64,000 nt of DNA from Phycisphaerales bacterium (GTDB lineage Bacteria > Planctomycetota > Phycisphaerae > Phycisphaerales > SM1A02), in NCBI GenBank assembly GCA_009692045.1, contig SIAA01000004.1, positions 52,302 through 116,301 on the forward strand, written 5' to 3'. Within the stretch, counting starts at the first letter, position 1; each line of letters begins with the position of its first letter. Both the position numbers and the translations under genes were made by a program. Under the pieces are notes generated by a model. That model had not been told where the DNA came from. It did no database searches and saw only the letters and a program-made list of their open reading frames with translations. Below are positions 54,280 through 61,852 of the stretch, one piece after another.

Positions 54280-55019
54280 TGCTTCCCCAGCCCATTCCAG
54301 CGCTGAAGCGTGTTTGCCAGTCCCAGGCGCGGGTCAACCCAGTGCCGAGCATCAGCCACCGGATATCCAGAGAATCCCCCTACGGCCAGTGCTGCCATAA
54401 GGGCAAACATGTCAAGCCTGCCGCCTGTTGACTCACCAGGAGGAGTGCGGATACCGGCGGTGGAGAGGTCGGTGAGCCTGACTCCGGTCAAAGAACGGCC
54501 GCCACGTGCCGCCTGAGCCGCTGGGTCACCGCCGCTACCAAGAACCGCGGCAGCGTCCATACCCAAGCCAATGATGGCGGTAGGCGGCGCTCCCCCATAA
54601 TCGGCGATGGGCACCCCACTCCTGCCCGCGATTTCTTCGAGACGCACGCGCACTTCTTCTGCACCCTCAAGGGGGAGTGAGATAGACACCGTCACTCGCC
54701 CCAAGTCGCTCGCGAGACCAACGGCACGCTCCAGAGCCCCGATGGCGCGATCGACGGTGGCCCGATCGGCAACCCGCTCTGCGGGCACAAAGCAATCGAT
54801 TCCGGCAATGGCGATTCCCCGCCGCTCGCACTCAAGACGCAGCCCCCGCCGAGCGCTCCGATCCAACTCGGTAGGTCTCAGGCCAGGAATACCGGTGCCA
54901 AGTTGGACTGCACGGTAACCAGTGCGGTGCACCCACTCCAAAGACTCCATAGGCAAGAGTTGCAGCGGAGCTATTGTCGCAGCCAGCGGGGAGAGCGAGT
55001 TGAATGCTGATTCGATCAC
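54276..55019 (-). CDS. Sugar-phosphate isomerase/epimerase-like TIM-barrel protein
   Basis: 247 residues from GTG, with AGGA five bases upstream; the longer frame before it lacks features. Barrel pattern: G-Y-R-A-V-Q-L near 38, C-E-R-R-G-I-A-I near 66, and an acidic D-F/D-L-S-T segment near 175. The metal-binding Glu/His set typical of xylose-isomerase-like enzymes is incomplete by eye. Confidence 0.7.
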   Translation of the reverse strand: MIESAFNSLSPLAATIAPLQLLPMESLEWVHRTGYRAVQLGTGIPGLRPTELDRSARRGLRLECERRGIAIAGIDCFVPAERVADRATVDRAIGALERAVGLASDLGRVTVSISLPLEGAEEVRVRLEEIAGRSGVPIADYGGAPPTAIIGLGMDAAAVLGSGGDPAAQAARGGRSLTGVRLTDLSTAGIRTPPGESTGGRLDMFALMAALAVGGFSGYPVADARHWVDPRLGLANTLQRWNGLGKQ

Positions 55020-55062
55020 AAGTCCTAGCGTAGCAAACTGATTCCCGCAGCCGCCGAGGGAT

Positions 55063-55704
55063 ATGCTCGCAACTATGCACCCGCGACTGCTTGCTGCTGT
55101 TTTCACCCTCTGCGGTTTCGCTTGGCTGCTTCTTCTCTGGTCCCCCGCCATCCTCGCCATGACCGCCTTCTCTTCTCTCGCTTCGATGGGTGCCACGATC
55201 CCGGGAACAGAGGCCTACTTCGGTGGTAATGGATCTGCTGCCGGCCTCTTCACCGCTGGATATGCGTTGCAGGGCGCATTTCACCTGAGTGCGTGGGCTA
55301 GCCCCGCGGCCGGGGTCGTCTCGTTGATCGTTTATGGCAGACTCCGCTTCGCAGCCATTTCACCTCGAATGCACCTGCTTGCCATGGTGCTGCTCGCACT
55401 CAGCCTGCTTAGCACGCTTGCAGTAAGTGCTCTCTCCTTCTCCTTGGATATCGCCATCTCTCAGTGGCGTAACGCCGTCTTCATCGCTGACCTGCCCGCG
55501 GCATCCGCCGCGAAAGCAACATTGACCGCATTGCACGAGACCGCACAGACCCTTCATGCCACGGCGGGAATCTCGGCATTGACAGCCGTGGTATTCGCCG
55601 TGAGTGCATTGGTCCCCGGGGGAAGATCCGCTGCGCCGAGTCGCACTACTGCAAGGCCCAGTGTCGATCCCACGGATACAAGTGAGGTCGACTCTGGCCA
55701 CTAG
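55063..55704 (+). CDS. Four-helix membrane protein, function unknown
   Basis: 213 residues; ATG at 55063 or 55075. Four helices at about 8-35, 65-90, 100-130 and 165-185. No known motif. It shares its last bases with the start of nth and is divergent from the TIM-barrel gene (43 bases). Confidence 0.62.
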   Translation: MLATMHPRLLAAVFTLCGFAWLLLLWSPAILAMTAFSSLASMGATIPGTEAYFGGNGSAAGLFTAGYALQGAFHLSAWASPAAGVVSLIVYGRLRFAAISPRMHLLAMVLLALSLLSTLAVSALSFSLDIAISQWRNAVFIADLPAASAAKATLTALHETAQTLHATAGISALTAVVFAVSALVPGGRSAAPSRTTARPSVDPTDTSEVDSGH

Positions 55705-56503
55705 GCGCGCCAAACTGGCGACCAAGGCCGGACCCAAGCGAGCGCCAAGGTCTTCGGCGCGGGCGAAAGCAGCCCGCGCGCACGTGCCAACCCAATCGGC
55801 ACGGGCGATCGCAGCCCGCGACCGGGCCGCGCAGCTGCTGGATGCCTTGCGCGATCGCTACCCGGATGCGCACTGCGAGCTCAACTGGCGCGAGCCGCAT
55901 GAACTGCTGATCGCCACGATTCTCTCCGCCCAGGCAACGGATATTGGGGTGAACCGCGCCACACCCGCGCTCTTTCAGGCCTTCGGCAGCCCCGCAGCAT
56001 TCGTCAGCGCTGGAATCTCAGGCATTGAACCCTTCGTGCGCACCATCAACTTCTGGCGCAACAAGTCTCGGGCTATCCATGAGTCAATGACGGTGATCTG
56101 TCAGAAGCATGGTGGCTGCGTTCCCCGAACAATGACTGAGTTGACGGCACTGCGCGGCGTTGCCCGCAAGACTGCCAATGTTGTGTTGGGAAATGCCTTT
56201 GCAATCAACGAGGGAATCGTGGTCGACACTCATGTCATGCGCCTAGCGACTCGCATGAAACTCAGCAGAGGCGACGATCCCATCTCCATCGAGCGGGATC
56301 TCATGAAACTCTTTCCCCAAGCGTGCTGGTGTCAACTGAGTCACCTCTTGATTTCTCATGGCCGACGAATCTGCAAAGCGCGAGGCCGTCTCTGTGGTGA
56401 AGACCCCATCTGCCAGACCTACTGCCGCAGTGGTGCTAGTTCTTCACCACGGGTTCGCCGATGCGCACCCACTCGCAAACCCCCATCCCGCCCAGCGAAC
56501 TGA
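55682..56503 (+). CDS. nth: Endonuclease III
   Basis: About 273 residues from GTG 55682, inside the previous gene. An N-terminal Ala/Arg/Lys-rich segment of about 45 residues is not part of the family. Helix-hairpin-helix L-R-G-V-A-R-K-T-A-N-V with catalytic Lys, and V-V-D-T-H-V-M-R with catalytic Asp, are intact. The cluster Cys are spaced C-x6-C-x5-C-x3-C instead of C-x6-C-x2-C-x5-C. It removes oxidised pyrimidines. The end overlaps the convergent gene by 68 bases. Confidence 0.92.
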   Translation: MRSTLATRRAKLATKAGPKRAPRSSARAKAARAHVPTQSARAIAARDRAAQLLDALRDRYPDAHCELNWREPHELLIATILSAQATDIGVNRATPALFQAFGSPAAFVSAGISGIEPFVRTINFWRNKSRAIHESMTVICQKHGGCVPRTMTELTALRGVARKTANVVLGNAFAINEGIVVDTHVMRLATRMKLSRGDDPISIERDLMKLFPQACWCQLSHLLISHGRRICKARGRLCGEDPICQTYCRSGASSSPRVRRCAPTRKPPSRPAN

Positions 56504-57914
56504 CATAACTCGCGCCGCCCCCAACCGTGCGCGGGAATACAAAGAGGATTGGCCCGGGGATTCGCAGGGCACCTCTCAGAATCATGCCCTCGCCCGTCGC
56601 CCGCAAGACGGCAATCCCCTCCTCGTGACATACCCAGAGATCGCCGTCGATCAGTTCAATGTCACGCACCTCGCTCTCGTGCTGAGTCGACACCAGTTGC
56701 GTTCCGAATGTGCCCTCAATCATGACCGTTGAACCGGCTCGAGCTCCGGTCTCTGCGTCGGCATCGGTCGCTATCCACGCCTTTCCCCACGCTGCCTGCA
56801 CCGACTTGGTGGGCAGCGTGATGATGTTGATCGACTTGTTCACCAGTTCGCACTCGTCCCCTGCGGTGTACTGCCAAATCCCTTCAGGGCTGCTGGCAAG
56901 GATGCGGCGGCGATCTCCTAGCGCCAGATCGATCCGGCCCGGGGCGCGCGTAACGGCGAAGAACTCATCTCCCTTGCCCTGTGAGTCTGACTCGATGCGG
57001 TAGAGCGCGCGACCGAATGTCCCTGCTACAAGGAAATAGTTTTCGCGAAGTGGTGTTACTTCGATGGCCCCCTTGACGGGAATCGTTTGGGGATCACTCA
57101 GCTTGTCGTCATCAATGCGCCAATGAATGATCTCCGTGCTGGTGACCGCCCAGATTCGCCCCTGCGCCACAAAGGCATCACTCACCGCGCCCGGGACGCT
57201 CATGCTGACTCGTTCTCGCAGGTCCGGCCCCATGATGCCCACACTTGCTGCCCCTGCAGCTTGCAGTATGAAGACGAATCCGTTCTCCATCCAGAAGGTG
57301 TCGGTCCACGGCTGCAAAGATGTAGCGCTGCCGATGAAACGACCATCTTCCACCAACTTGACGGTGCGACCAACGGGCGCCGCCAGCCCAAGACTGGTGC
57401 GCACAACTCTTCCGCAGTCGTTCTCCCCGCGCAGCATGTGCGCACCATCAGCAGCGCGAACTACGCCGCCGTGACCGCTGATCCACAGATCGCCGTCGAT
57501 GCTGGCGACGGTCGATGGCCGCACGCCCAACTGCTCCGCAGTAGCGACTTCCACTACCACCAGATCACGACTATCGCGGAGGTCTACTCTGGCAACAGCG
57601 GTGCGATCAAGCACCACGATGAGATCGCCGAGGTGCAGGCACAGGTCAACGACGGCGCCCGATGAGCCCAGCGGCATCACCTGAATCTCTTCGTTCTGCT
57701 GACCGGTGAGGGGATCGAGCACCAAGACCTTTGTTCCAAACCCCACAAAGAGACGATCGCCGTCAAGAAGGCTGCACCAATGCGTGCCTCCGACAGCATG
57801 AGTGAGCCCGAGTTCGGTAGACCTAGTGTCAGTCCTGTCTTCCTTCACATAGTTGGGAGGACAGGCCGTCAGAAAGGGGATGAGTACACACAGGAGCAGG
57901 ACCAACCAGCGCAT
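56436..57914 (-). CDS. Lipoprotein with beta-propeller-like repeats
   Basis: 492 residues. Signal peptide with lipobox L-T-A-C, Cys18. The rest is a run of strands with repeats of the type D-G-D-L-W-I/V-(S/C), V-F/L-V-G-F-G, I-D-G-D, and L-I-D-G-D-L-W-V-C, consistent with a propeller of 6-8 blades. No catalytic motif seen. Confidence 0.78.
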   Translation of the reverse strand: MRWLVLLLCVLIPFLTACPPNYVKEDRTDTRSTELGLTHAVGGTHWCSLLDGDRLFVGFGTKVLVLDPLTGQQNEEIQVMPLGSSGAVVDLCLHLGDLIVVLDRTAVARVDLRDSRDLVVVEVATAEQLGVRPSTVASIDGDLWISGHGGVVRAADGAHMLRGENDCGRVVRTSLGLAAPVGRTVKLVEDGRFIGSATSLQPWTDTFWMENGFVFILQAAGAASVGIMGPDLRERVSMSVPGAVSDAFVAQGRIWAVTSTEIIHWRIDDDKLSDPQTIPVKGAIEVTPLRENYFLVAGTFGRALYRIESDSQGKGDEFFAVTRAPGRIDLALGDRRRILASSPEGIWQYTAGDECELVNKSINIITLPTKSVQAAWGKAWIATDADAETGARAGSTVMIEGTFGTQLVSTQHESEVRDIELIDGDLWVCHEEGIAVLRATGEGMILRGALRIPGPILFVFPRTVGGGASYVSSLGGMGVCEWVRIGEPVVKN

Positions 57915-58025
57915 GGCCGCAGGCTACCGCGGATGAGTCCGGGGACCGCCGGGGCTTCTGGTGGTGACGAGAATCTTGGGCCTCCCCAGGTGGCAGCCGA
58001 CTCTTGCGCGGATATTCTGTGACGC

Positions 58026-58349
58026 ATGGCTGAGGGCGGACGGATTGAACTGCTGCAAGCGATGCTCGACTCAGAACCGGGCGATGCCTTCTGCCGCTAC
58101 GCGCTCGCACTCGAATATGTCAAACTCGGCGAGTTCGCTACTGCTTTGGGATGGTTCGACAAGACGATCGAGGCCGATCCCGATTACTGCTACGCCTACT
58201 TCCATAAGGCAAAGACTCTGGCCGCGAGTGGAGATGCGCCGGGCGCCCGGCGCGTGGCCGAGGCCGGGCTCACTCAGGCACTCAGCAGCGGCGATTCGCA
58301 TGCAGCGGATGAGTTGAGGGGCTTGATCGAGGAGTTGACTGAGCCATGA
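58026..58349 (+). CDS. TPR protein
   Basis: 107 residues. Two or three tetratricopeptide units: A-F-C-R-Y-A-L-A-L-E-Y, A-L-G-W-F-D-K-T-I-E-A-D-P and A-Y-F-H-K-A-K-T-L-A. A protein-protein interaction module. Coupled by ATGA to recX. Confidence 0.85.
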   Translation: MAEGGRIELLQAMLDSEPGDAFCRYALALEYVKLGEFATALGWFDKTIEADPDYCYAYFHKAKTLAASGDAPGARRVAEAGLTQALSSGDSHAADELRGLIEELTEP

Positions 58350-58912
58350 GTACAGCCCGCGCACCGCGCAGCCGGCGCCAGGCAACTTCCGAGACTGCAA
58401 CCTGTTCACCGCGCAGCAAGCGCCAGACAACTTCCGATCCGGCCGCGCTCGAGCGCGCCCGAGAGACGGCATTCGCCCTGCTTGCCAAACGCGATCGATC
58501 CATCGTGCAAATGACTGCCGCCTTGACGCGAGCCGGTTATAGCGAGCGTGTCTGCCAGAGCACCGTCAAGCAGCTATGCGTTGACGGTTGGCTGAATGAT
58601 GCCGCGCTGGTGACACTGAGGGCGGACTCAATCCGCCGCCTGTCGGGGCTGGGCGCGTCCGGAGTCGCAGAGAGGCTCGCGAGAGAGGGGTTTTCGCAAT
58701 CGCTCACCTCCGCTACCCTCGCTCGGCAAATGCCTGCCGAGGAGGAGCTCGCTGACGCCATTCACCAAGTAGCGACTGCACAGAAGGCCGGCATGAAGGA
58801 TGCCAAGAAGATCGCCACCCGCCTGTGCCGCCGCGGCTTCGATCAGGGCAATATCGCATCGGCACTACGCGACCGCGGATTTGAATCCTCCTTCTTGGAC
58901 ATGGATGCATGA
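58346..58912 (+). CDS. recX: RecX-family regulator of RecA
   Basis: 188 residues. Three-helix repeats typical of RecX (A-F-A-L-L-A-K-R-D-R-S; L-C-V-D-G-W-L-N-D; G-F-D-Q-G-N-I-A-S-A-L). N-terminal tail has a duplicated 15-residue unit (see repeat). The protein limits RecA filament activity. The recA gene is not in the window. Stop overlaps the following small frame by ATGA. Confidence 0.82.
   Translation: MSTARAPRSRRQATSETATCSPRSKRQTTSDPAALERARETAFALLAKRDRSIVQMTAALTRAGYSERVCQSTVKQLCVDGWLNDAALVTLRADSIRRLSGLGASGVAERLAREGFSQSLTSATLARQMPAEEELADAIHQVATAQKAGMKDAKKIATRLCRRGFDQGNIASALRDRGFESSFLDMDA
58363..58452 (+). repeat. Two-copy 45-base tandem repeat in recX
   Basis: Two copies of about 45 bases start at 58363 and 58408, sharing ACCGCGCAGC and CAACTTCCGA. 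They encode P-R-S-R-R-Q-A-T-S and P-R-S-K-R-Q-T-T-S. In frame, so protein length changes by 15 residues per copy. Confidence 0.8.
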
Positions 58913-59031
58913 ACATGACTCAACCGTTACTCGCCGATGCCTTCGCCGCTGCCGCCCGCGGACAGGTCGAGGCCTGGCCCGACCTCCATGTGTTGTGTCC
59001 CACTTCTAGTCAGAATGCATCTGCGCCATGA
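58909..59031 (+). CDS. 40-residue protein between recX and rhodanese
   Basis: ATG at 58909 overlaps the recX stop (ATGA), and the TGA at 59029-59031 overlaps the ATG of the rhodanese gene (ATGA). The product has the segments L-L-A-D-A-F-A-A-A-A-R and W-P-D-L-H-V-L-C-P-T-S-S. No family recognised. Tight coupling on both sides is the evidence that it is translated. Confidence 0.6.
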   Translation: MNMTQPLLADAFAAAARGQVEAWPDLHVLCPTSSQNASAP

Positions 59032-59402
59032 TCACTCTTGATAATCAGGGACTTCCTGCTGGCTACCCTTATAACTCCAGCTGGGAAATCACCCCGCGCC
59101 AACTGCAACAGCTGCGACTCGAGCAGGGAAAGTTTCACCTGCTTGATGTTCGCACCAGTGCTGAGCGTGATATCGCCTGCATAGATGGATCGCAGCACAT
59201 CGCTTTACTCGACCTAGAGGGACAGATGGGCGAACTTCGCGCCCATGAGGGTTCGCCCGTCATCGTCTACTGCCATCACGGCATTCGCAGTTTCAAGGCA
59301 GCCGCGATTCTGAGGCAGGCAGGATTCTTGCAGGTGCGCAGCCTGGCTGGAGGAATCCACCTCTGGTCGGTGGATATCGACAGCGCCGTACCGATCTACT
59401 GA
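59028..59402 (+). CDS. Rhodanese-like sulfurtransferase
   Basis: 124 residues. Single rhodanese domain with active-site Cys82 in C-H-H-G-I-R-S. It starts with a D-N-Q-G-L-P tail and has L-L-D-V-R near 40. Likely sulfur transfer or sulfide handling; the partner is unknown. Confidence 0.9.
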   Translation: MITLDNQGLPAGYPYNSSWEITPRQLQQLRLEQGKFHLLDVRTSAERDIACIDGSQHIALLDLEGQMGELRAHEGSPVIVYCHHGIRSFKAAAILRQAGFLQVRSLAGGIHLWSVDIDSAVPIY

Positions 59403-59425
59403 GTCGGCGCGTTGCGATGCCGCCC

Positions 59426-60718
59426 TCACCGAAGCGAATCAACTGGCAGACGAATCACCTTGACGCTGCGCTGTGACTCCGCGCCATCGATGGTGCACAC
59501 GACCCAGAGGTCACGACCTTGAAGTGCTGCGCGAGGAAATCCACTTGATCGATCGGCCGCGACTTGGGCAAGCGTGTGCACTGCGCCAAGCGTGCCGTCT
59601 GCCGCGATTACCCGCAGCACGATTGCAGTCTCGTCGCCTCGCGCATCTTGCCAGATGACGAATGCATCGCCAGATGGCAGCAGTACCGTTTCGACTCTGC
59701 CCACTGAACCATCCGCGTCGACCTCGATCGTTTGCCCAAACTTCGCACCGCCATCACTCGATCTCGCGGCACGCACGACTCCTGCGGCGGTAACGCCGGT
59801 CCACCAGGCGACAACAACATCGTTTCCCGAAGCCGAGATGCTCGGGCCATTTACTGGACAGCCGCTGATCTTCCATCCATCACTGCCGACCGCCTGCGGA
59901 AGTGACCACCCCGCGCCGAGCCAGCGAACTATCTTGATATCTCGCGTTTCATCCTCGCCACGGTCGCGGTAGACGACTATTGGCCCCAGTGCTGCGATCG
60001 CAAGATCCGTCGGACAGCACTCGCAGGTTCGCTCGTCGAGTATCTCGGAGGGAGGTGATGGGCGCTCAGAGGTAGGCGCGCAGCGCGCAGCCCGCAGCGA
60101 CATGTCGCCACCGCCGTGATCGTGCCCGCCGGCGTGTGCATCGGGGGGAGTCATCGCGCGACCGTCGAGCCAGCAGAATGCGGTCGCGGTCGCGCTCGTG
60201 CCCGCGCCCGCGTCCGTGCCCGTGCTTGTTGCGGCACTAACGAATCCATGTTCCGCGGGCTTGCCATCATCATGGAGGGCGCCGAGCTCGGCCCAAGTGC
60301 GACCATCATCGGTTGAGCGAGAAACAACCGCGTCGTACACCGATCCACCAAGTGCGCCCGACCGCAACCAAGTAGCAAGCAGAGATCCATCGCTCGCACG
60401 CACCACTGTCGGCGTATCCGCCCAGTTCGCAAAGAGATTCTCACCAGATGCGATCACTCCCACCGGCGACCACGCGCCTTGCACAAAGCGTGACATGCAC
60501 ACACGCGACACTCTTGCTACTCCTGCCTTCTTCCCAGATTCCTTCTCGATCCATGAGAGGATCACGCCATCACCATCAGCAATGATGCGCGGCGCGAACG
60601 ACTCACCCTTGGCAGGCGATGTCACATCCTCGGCGGGCTTCGGGATTGGAGTTGCGCCAGAGAGCACTGCCGCAGGGGCAATCAAACACAACACTGCAAC
60701 ACTCTTGTAGAGACGCAT
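59426..60718 (-). CDS. Exported sialidase-fold/BNR-like protein
   Basis: 430 residues with signal peptide. Asp-box-like repeats (S-T-D-D-G-R-T-W; S-S-D-G-G-A-K-F) and repeated A-D-G-x-x-x-x-W segments fit a sialidase-type propeller. One internal stretch (about 160-178) is encoded by short GC repeats and reads Thr/Ala/Gly-rich. A C-E-C-C motif is near 232. Enzyme activity is not evident. Confidence 0.78.
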   Translation of the reverse strand: MRLYKSVAVLCLIAPAAVLSGATPIPKPAEDVTSPAKGESFAPRIIADGDGVILSWIEKESGKKAGVARVSRVCMSRFVQGAWSPVGVIASGENLFANWADTPTVVRASDGSLLATWLRSGALGGSVYDAVVSRSTDDGRTWAELGALHDDGKPAEHGFVSAATSTGTDAGAGTSATATAFCWLDGRAMTPPDAHAGGHDHGGGDMSLRAARCAPTSERPSPPSEILDERTCECCPTDLAIAALGPIVVYRDRGEDETRDIKIVRWLGAGWSLPQAVGSDGWKISGCPVNGPSISASGNDVVVAWWTGVTAAGVVRAARSSDGGAKFGQTIEVDADGSVGRVETVLLPSGDAFVIWQDARGDETAIVLRVIAADGTLGAVHTLAQVAADRSSGFPRAALQGRDLWVVCTIDGAESQRSVKVIRLPVDSLR

Positions 60719-60765
60719 GATTAAGTTCCTTGAGCACGAGAGCCACGAGTTGAGGAGGGTGAACT

Positions 60766-61389
60766 CTACCTCGCAAACTTCTTCTCAACTCGCTTCATCC
60801 CAGCCGCTGCGGCAGCCCCCACGCCTGCCCTGCCCACACCCTTTGCCCGCGCCAGCGCGCGCATCTTCTCGCGCACCTTGGCATCCGCCTTGCAAATCAC
60901 GCCGTCGTGTTTGGCAGTCACCTTGTATGCCCGTGCACGAGCGCGAGCACATCGTCAATTGTTGCGTCGCCCCGCGCCAACGAATGGCGAATTGAGCAGC
61001 ACCTTCTTGACCTCTTCGAGCAACTGCGAATCGGTCATGCGGGCTTTGGCAAGCCGGTCTTTGGCATGCGGTTCTTTGGACCGCGTTTTCTGTTTGGTGT
61101 CGCTGAATCGCTGCGCGCATTGCAATGGCCGCGGCGCATCCCGTTGCAGAAGTGGCGGAATCTCATCAAGAGGGTCTGGGAAGTCAAACCGCTACTTCGT
61201 CCCACATGTAATCACGAGATGCGCATCGTGTTACTGTTCAATGACGCGCAGATCATCGAGCGCGGCCAACTCGTCATCGACCCAATGGTTGAAGGACCCG
61301 CTTCCGAAGTTGACTGTGATAAACCGCTCAACACCGCACCGTTCCACTTGATCCACGAAACACCGCTGCGCACTGGGCGTGTCTGGCAT
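60766..61389 (-). pseudogene. Probable gene remnant with three in-frame stops
   Basis: One frame on the minus strand keeps a protein-like composition for over 600 bases but is cut by TAA (61233-61231), TAG (61194-61192) and TGA (60957-60955). Before TAA it reads M-P-D-T-P-S-A-Q and ends L-A-A-L-D-D-L-R-V-I-E-Q. Later parts include M-T-D-S-Q-L-L-E-E-V and the basic ending A-G-M-K-R-V-E-K-K-F-A-R. Around the TGA a second frame gives D-A-T-I-D-D-V-L-A-L-V, so compensating frameshifts are an alternative. No family recognised. Conflicting plus-strand frames also exist. Confidence 0.3.
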
Positions 61390-61519
61390 GTCACCCGCGA
61401 CACTCGAAAGGCGAGTTCCGATTAACTCCTTGAGTCACTACATACCGATCACCGAGGATGCCGCCCGTCAACCATGCGACCGTGGTGCTGACGGCGCAAC
61501 TCACCACCAAAGGGAAAAC

Positions 61520-61813
61520 ATGAAGCTTCCTGTCTCTGTTGCAGCCCATAAACCCACCGCTTCAGGCAGTCTGCCGCCAGGATTCAGCCAGCTCGCCGAG
61601 GAACTGCCTCGGCTTGTCTCGGGCGTTGAAGGGCACCTCGGTGACCGCGATATGCGCCTGCTGACCTTGGTCGCCGCCCTGCCGACGGCGCAGGCCGAAG
61701 TGCTGAAGATCGGCAGCTTCAAGAGTAAATCCTCGCGGCAAGGGCTTCCGCGCTTTTGCTCAAAGGATTGTGCTATAGCATTCAAGCGAATTATGCCGGA
61801 CACCGCACATTAA
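61520..61813 (+). pseudogene. Truncated methyltransferase-like gene
   Basis: 97 residues from ATG with AAGGGA upstream. Residues 1-72 resemble the start of a class I methyltransferase, ending in the motif I-like V-L-K-I-G-S-F-K-S-K-S-S. After about base 61733 the sequence changes abruptly to an unrelated 25-residue tail. Core domain missing, so probably a remnant cut by a rearrangement. Confidence 0.45.
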
Positions 61814-61852
61814 CTACGCCCGCGCGCATCGGGCGAATGAAGGGCAGTAGCA

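Noticed and set aside
60907..61425. 172-residue plus-strand frame opposite the gene remnant
   Set aside because: It has no ribosome site and no recognisable motif, and the opposing frame looks more protein-like. It remains a possible alternative.
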